Source of the DNA: Lolium rigidum
Taxonomy: Eukaryota; Streptophyta; Magnoliopsida; Poales; Poaceae
Assembly (NCBI RefSeq): GCF_022539505.1
Contig: NC_061513.1
Location: 346,781,617 to 346,845,616 of the forward strand
Length of the DNA stretch: 64,000 bases
Direction: 5' to 3'
The notes below the pieces were generated by a model. It saw nothing but the letters and a program-made list of their open reading frames with translations. It was not told where the DNA came from and did no database searches. The position numbers were made by a program, and so were the translations under genes. Below, one piece after another: positions 57,649-64,000 of the stretch; position 1 is the stretch's first letter, and the number at the start of each line of letters is the position of its first letter.

Positions 57649-59043
57649 TGATAACCCACAAGTATAGGGGATCGCAGCAGTCTTCGTGGGTAGTAAAACC
57701 CAATTTATTGATTCGACACAAGGGGAGACAAAGAATACTTGAAAGCCTTAACAACGGAGTTGTCAATTCAGCTGCACCTGGAAACAGACTTGCTCGCAAG
57801 AGTTTATCAGTAGTAACAGTTTTATAGCAGTAGCAGTAGTGAAATAACAACAGCAGAGTAACAGAGACAGCAGTAGTGATTATAGTAAACAGCAGGATTA
57901 AAATAATGTAGGCACGGGGACGGATAACGGGCGTTGCATGGATGAGAGAAACTCATGTAACAATCAAGCAGGGCATTTGCAGATAATAATAAAACGGTGT
58001 CTAAGTACAAAGCAATCAATAGGCATGTGTTCCAATTATAGTCGTACGTGCTCGCAATGAGAAACTTGCACAACATCTTTTGTCCTACCAGCCGGTGGCA
58101 GCCGGGCCTCAAGGGAATCTACTCGGATATTAAGGTACTCCTTTTAATAGAGTACCGGAGCAAAGCATTAACACTCCGTGAACACATGTGATCCTCACAT
58201 CACTACCATCCCCTCCGGTTGTCCCGATTTCGTCACTTCGGGGCCATTGGTTCCGGACAGCGACATGTGTATACAACTTGCAGGTAAGACCATAAACAAT
58301 GAATATCATGATGAAGTAATAACATGTTCAGATCTGAGATCATGGCACTCGGGCCCTAGTGACAAGCATTAAGCATAACAAGTTGCAACAATATCATCAA
58401 AGTACCAATTACGGACACTAGGCACTATGCCCTAACAATCTTATACTATTACATGACCAATCTCATCCAATCCCTACCATCCCCTTCAGCCTACAGCGGG
58501 GGAATTACTCACACATGGATGGGGGAAACATGGCTGGTCGATGGAGAGGCGTCGGTGGTGATGATGGCGATGATCTCCTCCAATTCCCCGTCCCGCCGGA
58601 GTGCCAGAACGGAGACTTCTGGCTCCCGAGACGGAGTTTCGCGATGTGGCGGCGTTACGGAGGGTTTCTGGCGACTTCGACTTCTCCCCGTGCGTTTTTA
58701 GGTCGAAGGCAATAAGTAGTCCGAAAGAGGGCGTCGGGGGCCAGCCGAGGCCGCCACACACTAGGGCCGCGCGGCCCCTCCTGGGCCGCGCTGGCCTAGT
58801 GTGTGGGGCCCTCGTGCCCCCACCTGGCTTGCCCTTCCGGCTCCGTCGCATTCGGGAAAATAGGACCTTCGGCATAAATTCCGAGGATTTTCCTGAAAGT
58901 TGGATTTCCGCACAAAAACGAGACACCAGAACAGTTCTGCTGAAAACAGCGTTAGTCCGTGTTAGTTGCATCCAAAATACACAAATTAGAGGCAAAACAA
59001 TAGCAAAAGTGTTCGGGAAAGTAGATACGTTTTGGACGTATCA
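57649..59043 (-). repeat. Athila-type 5' LTR
   Basis: 1395 bp, collinear with 49259-50654. Confidence 0.93.
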
Positions 59044-60055
59044 GCCGCCATAACGCCGATTCACTCTGAACCCAAGCTTTCGCCCCGTAGACACCACCAT
59101 ACCAATGCGGGAATGTGTGAAGTGCCTACACACTCGACGACACCTCCAAGGAGGGGAACGACGCCACCGGAATCGCCGCCGCTGGCACCGACCAAAGTCG
59201 GGATGGACTTTCATCCACGTTGCCATACACCATCCACACTACCTGTCTGATTGGTCCGCCGATCTTGTCGTCTGCACCGCCGTCATCGCAGCACTTCGTT
59301 CTCGCCGCCATAGCCTAGTGGACCACCTGCTTCCAGCACAGCGAGGAAGCGCGCACACAACTCCGCCTCCAATCCAGCGACGAACCACATCAGCCCACCA
59401 CCAGCATGCCAGGCTGCGCGCATGGTCGTCAGGCCACTCCTTGCTGACAACCACACTGGCCCTGGAAACCCAGATCTGGCCCAAGAAGGTTCAGATCAGG
59501 CCCCTGCGCCTCCGATCCACCCTCCTCGCCAGCGCCACCGGAAGGACTTCTCTGCTCATCTTCAACCCTGCAGAGGTGGCCGGCCGCAGGCGCCGCCACC
59601 TCCAGGGCCTTGGACTGCTTCTGGGCCTTGTCACCACCAGCGTCTTCTCTACTCTAGGCTGAAGCGTTTGGGCTGCTTCTAGCTACCATGCTAGCTGATT
59701 GTCTCCACATACATGAACCAAGATTCTACATAGATTGCTCTATCTTGGCTTCAGCAGCAACGGCGTCATCCATTTTTAAGGACTCGGGTCCTTGGGTCAT
59801 TAGACCTATCCTTGCAGCTATTCAAAACATCATCAGCTTTCCGTGGCAGTAGTATATCTCATACCAACAGATGCTTCAATGTAAAGGCACATCATCAGGC
59901 AAAACTAGCATGCAAAATTCAGACTAGGTCCCTAGCTGTTAGTGTTAGGTGCCTGTCTTCAGATACAGGTCTTTGTCCTGGTAGAGATGTTCTATCCATG
60001 TCTAGTGTGAACCCATTCACACTCCTCTTTGTAAAATGTTGCTAGTTGAATAAAA

Positions 60056-60590
60056 ACCTTTTTTATGTTCGAGAAAAGAGGAGAAGCAATGAGTTCGATA
60101 GTAGCGTGGAGGCGAAAAATCTCGAAGATTCTGGACCTAACAATACAATCTATGATAAGAGTAGGATAGAAAAGCTGCTAGTCCGGACCATGAAAAACAC
60201 ATGTTTCAGTAGTTTAGGAGATGAATCAATTCAGAACTATTTCTAGGAACAGAAAAGGTGTGTAAACTGGGTTTTCCTTCATGTCTCTCATTCTTACAAG
60301 TACTCCCTCCAGTCTCTTTTAATTGACTTGATTTAATACAACTTTGTAGTAAATTCGAGTAAATTAAAAAGGACCGTGCGGCACAAGTTTCGTCAGGTGG
60401 TTCCGGGAGTGTAGGAAGCTTGGTAGCGAGAAAAGGTTTGTACAGCTTAGAAAAACAAGATGCACGAAGCATGCACTCCAGCAAAAAAAGAAAAGCAAGA
60501 CACATATCGCCATCTTCTGCAGTCCGCAGTCACTACATCACAGGAACATGTGGTGCGAGACCTAGCAATAACAACAGCAACAACAAGGAT
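60056..60590 (-). other. 3' flank and probable 3' UTR of the HD-Zip III gene
   Basis: Between the LINE end and the stop codon of the minus-strand gene. No other frame is convincing. It includes a small MITE at 60303-60377. Confidence 0.6.
60303..60377. mobile_element. short Stowaway-type MITE
   Basis: TA then CTCCCTCCAGTCTCTTTTAA, with an imperfect complement TTAAAAAGGACC at the right. About 75 bp, shorter than usual, so a deletion derivative, located in the 3' flank of the HD-Zip III gene. Confidence 0.6.
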
Positions 60591-63500
60591 CTATGAAACG
60601 AAAGACCAGCCGAGGAACGCGAAGCAGATGCAGTGGGTGGCGCCACTGGTGTCGTCGAGGACCTTCCACGCCACCACCTTATCGTACGACGCTGGCCTGC
60701 CCTGACTCGACACACAGGTCCCACCCTGGACGCACGCGAAGCCCTGCTCCATGACGTTGGCGATCAGGTCGGCGCACACGAGGTTCTTCGTCCCTTGGTC
60801 GTCCAGGACTTTCTCCAGGGTGGTGTCCTGGAGCGCTGCCAGAGTCGTCTCCAGCATGTCCAGCCCGGACTGGTTCGCGAATGTCAGCGCTGACATGGCC
60901 TGCATAGGAGATGTACATAGGAGCACAGTAGAGCCGGTCAACAGACGATGACAAATAGTACATGCTGAAAATGTTGAGACTAAACCCTGAAACATACCTT
61001 CAGAGAGCAGCATAGTATAGCGCTGCTATGATGCCAAAGGGCTTGAAGCACCGATTCGCCGCTGTTAGCATCTGCGGATTTAATGAGCTCAGCCCCAAAG
61101 TGAAATCTGCACAAGCCAGCACCATCAGTACATAAGCAACCAAACACACTGTAGTGAGTAATTAACATGGTAAATACTACAACACCACAAACCTGTAGCT
61201 CTGAACAATCCATCTGGAGAGTGTCTCTGCCTCCTGAGTAACAGGTGGGAGGAGACGGCTGCTGCCGTGAGACACGAGGTGTGAGGATGACAGCGCCAGC
61301 GCTATCCTTTGCACTGACGAGATGATGCTGCGCATGTACTGACGCGCCATGGCCGCAACGCTGTCTTGCAGGTGGCTCTCGAAGGCAAACTGAAATGCAA
61401 TTGTCATCACAGCCTTCGAGTTAACACCGGTACCACCAGTTATCCTGCTTCTGGGTGTTCCAGCCTCAAGGGTGGACGCAAGGTCCAGTGTGCAGTTCGG
61501 GCTAGATGTGTCCTGTTAAACATATGCAGCCTTAGAGGATTAAGTATACTTCTTCGATAGATTCAAGTTGAAAAATGTATGTCATGTTTGGGTGGAAATA
61601 TATACTTACAAGAGGAGAATCAATCGGAATGATGCGAAAACCAGAAGGCAGCAGAGGAGAATCATCACTGAAAGATGCATCTATGGGTGCAAAGATAAGC
61701 TCTGAACAAGTGCCTATCGTGTTCTCGTCTACTCCATTGTACATCTGCCATTTCAATCCAGTGTACAAGTTATATAAAGGAGATAAATAATTTTCCCAAA
61801 GCTCAGTTGACAAATATGATAGAGCTATGTGCATCGGGTTATCTGGTTCCGTTCGGTAGTGAAATTAACTTATGCAAAAATGGCACTAGCAAGTAAAAGT
61901 TACCTGCAACAGGAAAAGGTCACGATTCATGACTGCATCTTGATAGTTACTGGCATTTCCTATCTTGATAACCTCCAAGAACTGAAAATAAGAAATTGTG
62001 TATTTACAACATCGAACAAGAGGACATTATGGAGCAGATATTTTTATTAAATTTACAGAAGAGCAGCAACTTACTTCTTCAGGGTCAAACGTGTGTGCTA
62101 AAGGAAGTATGACCTGACCACTAAATCCCCCAAGATGAGACATAGGCAAATTGCAGAAATTGGGTTTCAGCGCCGAAGCAAAGAATGCATCTAAACTGCT
62201 GTCAGCCCACTGTGATCGGTGCTCCCGCAAAAACCGCAGGAGAGATGGTGGGGAGACATCCTACAGGCATTACATGAATCGATGTTAAAATCAGAAAACT
62301 TGTTCAGGAAAAAAAAACTCGGCTGTCATGAAACTAACCTGCAGCAGCATCGACGCCTTCGCACAAAGAACACCAGTACTAACTATGGGTAGACCATCAC
62401 TGAATGCTGCGTTGCAACCTATCACTTTACTCGGCGATGTATTAACAGAGATAGAAACATCATCTACGCCATCGCTCTCAATTACAGACCATCCATCATC
62501 AGCAAGTCCACTAAGAGTTTCGTTGAAACCTCTGAAAAACGTGTGAAATCAATTACACTCTTTATGGCAACAGATTAATGAAAAGCAATTTGTTTGTGCT
62601 GTTTGAGAGCCCAACCTTGTGAGCTTTTGACTCAGAGCCCGTAAGGCTGCAGGCTGTCTGCCCCATCCAGTGATTACAGAATTAGTATCTACGTGAACTA
62701 CCTGCCTGAGATAGCGCAGTGCCTGTATTTGCAAAATTGAATTATTTCAGATAATGTTTATGCCTACAGATTAATAATTATCACGGAAATAAAAAAAGAG
62801 TACAGTTCATGTTACTGTACCGCCATCGACATCTTCTGGGCAATAATGGCTGACGATTCATACAGTGGTCTTACAACTTCAGGCACGCTCCAAGGCTGTA
62901 ATATGAGCACGAAGTAGCTTAATGTTTTTGATACATGAACTATAAGGCGAAGCAATTTTTCGTTTTGTACTGAATTGTTTTTTTTGAACCATTTATTTTT
63001 GAACCATTTCTACTGAATTGTTATTACCTCCAGATCCAAGTGGTCAACGATGTGAATCACACTACCTCCACCATCACTCGGACGGATCAAGAACCCACTG
63101 GGAAGCATCTCACCCCTAATAAACGGCTGGACAAGGGGCATGCTTGGGCCTCCTTGCTTGCTACTGAGTGATCTTTCACAGACCTTCAGAGCAAGAGACA
63201 GTCAAGTAGCTGACACATAAACATGCTATGATACTAACTGGACACGAATATTTGCTGATTAGCAACTCACCACTAGACTTCCATCGTCAAGAATAGAGGT
63301 GTACCGCATCAACCAGAAATCACGAGCAGGCGCTAGTGTCGTTGGAGCGTAGAGCTAGAGATGAAACAAATCTCAAGTTCATGATATGGCATCATTGAAG
63401 AGGTTTCATAGTACAGTTAACAAAGCAGTTCTTACCTGCATGTAGAGCAGCTCAATCGTGCCATTGCTGCCTGCAGGTAGCACGTTCACTACCTCCATAG

Positions 63501-64000
63501 ACCGGCAATCACGCATCCACAGTGGCCGATCCTTGAGAATGTCGGCGACCTGAGTTGGCAGAGATCAACAAAAATCAGGAACATGTTCTTTGAGTTTCTC
63601 AAAATCAGAAATGAGAAGGACATGTAGAAAAGTAGAAGCAATGAGCTTACTTTAGCAGGCTCCATGCCTACAAGGCCGCAAGCTCGCGCAGCGACACCCG
63701 CGCAACCATGCGAGATGGCAATGATTCCAATGGAATCCGGACCAGGCTGCATATCGATGACCATGACAAGATAGGTTGAGCACATTTACCATGCAAGAAG
63801 TTAACAATTCAGAAGCAGGAAACTAGTGGAATTCAGAGGAAACGGACCTTCATCCCAGGCATTTGGACCCACTCGACGGCGGTTCCGGTGGCCTTGGACA
63901 GAAACTCCGTCAAAGTCTCCTCGGCGATAGACATCAATCTGCAGGAAACTATGCTGAAAAACCATATTCTACATCTCGCTCGCACACAAACTACCTGACT
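60591..64000 (-). CDS. class III homeodomain-leucine zipper transcription factor, REVOLUTA-like (3' part)
   Basis: A nuclear transcription factor family that controls organ polarity, meristem and vascular development. Fourteen complete exons plus six bases of another are visible: 63995-64000, 63848-63938, 63651-63746, 63436-63549, 63271-63354, 63028-63183, 62821-62895, 62616-62722, 62339-62531, 62075-62260, 61904-61981, 61610-61744, 61193-61512, 60998-61106 and 60591-60899. All borders are GT-AG and all phases join, giving about 683 codons to the TAG at 60591. The START domain runs from LMSIAEETLTEFLSKATGTA through PGPDSIGIIAISHGCAGVAA to about PSLLRFLREHRSQWADSSLD. The MEKHLA domain at the end includes AILCCSLK, LTFANQSGLDMLETTLAALQ and CFAFLGWSFVS. 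The homeodomain and zipper (about 160 residues, four exons in the family) are beyond 64000. The motif VITGWGRQPAALRALSQKLT fits the REVOLUTA clade (rice HOX9/HOX10-like). It is regulated by miR166 through the site at 63737-63858. No break is seen. Confidence 0.95.
63737..63858 (-). promoter_or_regulatory. miR166 target site across an exon junction
   Basis: Exon end CTGGGATGAAG (63858-63848) joins exon start CCTGGTCCGG (63746-63737) after removal of intron 63747-63847. The 21-nt spliced site is the conserved miR165/166 target of HD-Zip III transcripts, encoding PGMKPGPD in the START domain. It exists only in the spliced RNA. Confidence 0.93.

Larger units (their letters stand above)
49259..59043 (-). 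mobile_element. Athila-type Gypsy retrotransposon lacking reverse transcriptase and integrase
   Basis: A complete element of 9785 bp with the perfect duplication GCCGC (49254-49258, 59044-59048). The 5' LTR is 57649-59043 and the 3' LTR 49259-50654 on the minus strand; I count roughly 25 differences by eye. The primer-binding site matches plant tRNA-Asp. Gag, protease and a sense accessory ORF are present, while RT, RNase H and integrase are absent between 54911 and 54220. This makes it non-autonomous. Confidence 0.93.
48793..59621 (-). mobile_element. minus-strand poly(A) retroposon, split by the Athila element
   Basis: Flanked by the 13-bp duplication TGGGCCTTGTCAC (48780-48792 and 59622-59634). 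On the minus strand it ends in poly(A), seen as a T run at 48793. About 1.04 kb remains when the Athila element and one copy of its duplication are removed. It is GC-rich with no intact ORF, probably a 5'-truncated LINE or its 3' untranslated region. The target is the LINE RNase H frame, which reads through once this insertion is removed. Confidence 0.8.
47568..60055 (+). pseudogene. LINE ORF2 C-terminal part (zinc-binding RT region and RNase H), interrupted
   Basis: The coding sense starts with GLGVRNLQL, goes through a zf-RVT-type region (residues LMAPRVQTFSCRLLRRALPT and CGSIEDEMHMIFLCPFSKAAW, near 48170-48350) and an RNase H part. The RNase H begins near 48690, is broken at 48792, and resumes at 59635 with AEAFGLLLATMLADCLHIHE. 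Stops include the TAG at 48109-48111 and the TAG at about 59656. It ends near 60055 in a 3' tail with GTTGAATAAAAACC. The RT catalytic part is lost, cut off at 47567 by a CACTA end. The first interruption, 48793-59621, is a minus-strand retroposon, itself split by an Athila element. Confidence 0.8.

Noticed and set aside
59105..59662. 185-codon plus-strand frame after the Athila element
   Set aside because: It lies in the minus-strand retroposon, several overlapping frames are open because of GC richness, and it is cut by the Athila insertion. No protein motif is seen.
1..64000. tRNA, rRNA or small nuclear RNA genes
   Set aside because: No cloverleaf with A/B boxes, rRNA block or snRNA motif was recognised by eye; a tRNAscan or Rfam search would be decisive.

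Overview
The window is a plant nuclear segment from a grass, most likely a Triticeae genome (wheat, Aegilops, barley or rye). The main evidence is the repeat content: several families of long nested LTR retrotransposons, a CACTA transposon with the TIR CACTACAAGAAAAGTT, Stowaway MITEs, and one host gene with a grass-type intron-rich structure. No tRNA, rRNA, CRISPR or bacterial-type gene was seen.

Layout. 1-4.9 kb: largely unrecognised AT-rich DNA with a small poly(A) retroposon (2590-2772, 14-bp target duplication) and a 1.74-kb element with 12-bp terminal inverted repeats (3028-4769). 4.9-7.6 kb: relic of the 3' non-coding part of an Athila-like Gypsy element. 7.6-46.1 kb: an Athila-like LTR on the minus strand, split first by a solo LTR (8714-10224, TSD AGGCC) and then by one large CACTA element (10441-45787, TSD CTA). 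The CACTA itself holds unlike subterminal repeat arrays at its two ends (106-bp unit left, about 135-bp unit right), a minus-strand gene with duplicated exons, a satellite-like array of about 0.6-kb units rich in telomere-type CCCTAAA repeats (15.7-28.2 kb), a truncated transposase gene, and a second multi-exon gene that ends in two B3-like DNA-binding domains (38.2-42.2 kb). Two sibling non-autonomous Gypsy elements, here called Tat-A (18436-25380, TSD CACAC) and Tat-B (29009-35182, TSD CTATC), are inserted in it. Both lack reverse transcriptase and integrase but keep gag and/or protease remains and a conserved antisense acidic ORF.

46.1-47.6 kb: LTR fragments and the 3' end of a second, related CACTA. 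47.6-60.1 kb: a decayed LINE ORF (plus strand), split by a minus-strand poly(A) retroposon (13-bp TSD), which is in turn split by a 9.8-kb Athila-type element (49259-59043, TSD GCCGC, minus strand) that keeps gag, protease and a downstream accessory ORF but no RT or integrase. 60.6-64.0 kb: the 3' part of a class III homeodomain-leucine zipper (HD-Zip III) transcription factor gene on the minus strand, with START and MEKHLA domains and a miR166 target site across an exon junction. Its homeodomain exons lie beyond the window.

Reading of the whole: one conserved host gene next to a nested transposon stack. The insertion order can be read from intact target duplications. The most unusual content is inside the CACTA: the telomere-motif satellite, and the B3-like gene with a quadrupled exon, which could be the element's own DNA-binding factor.
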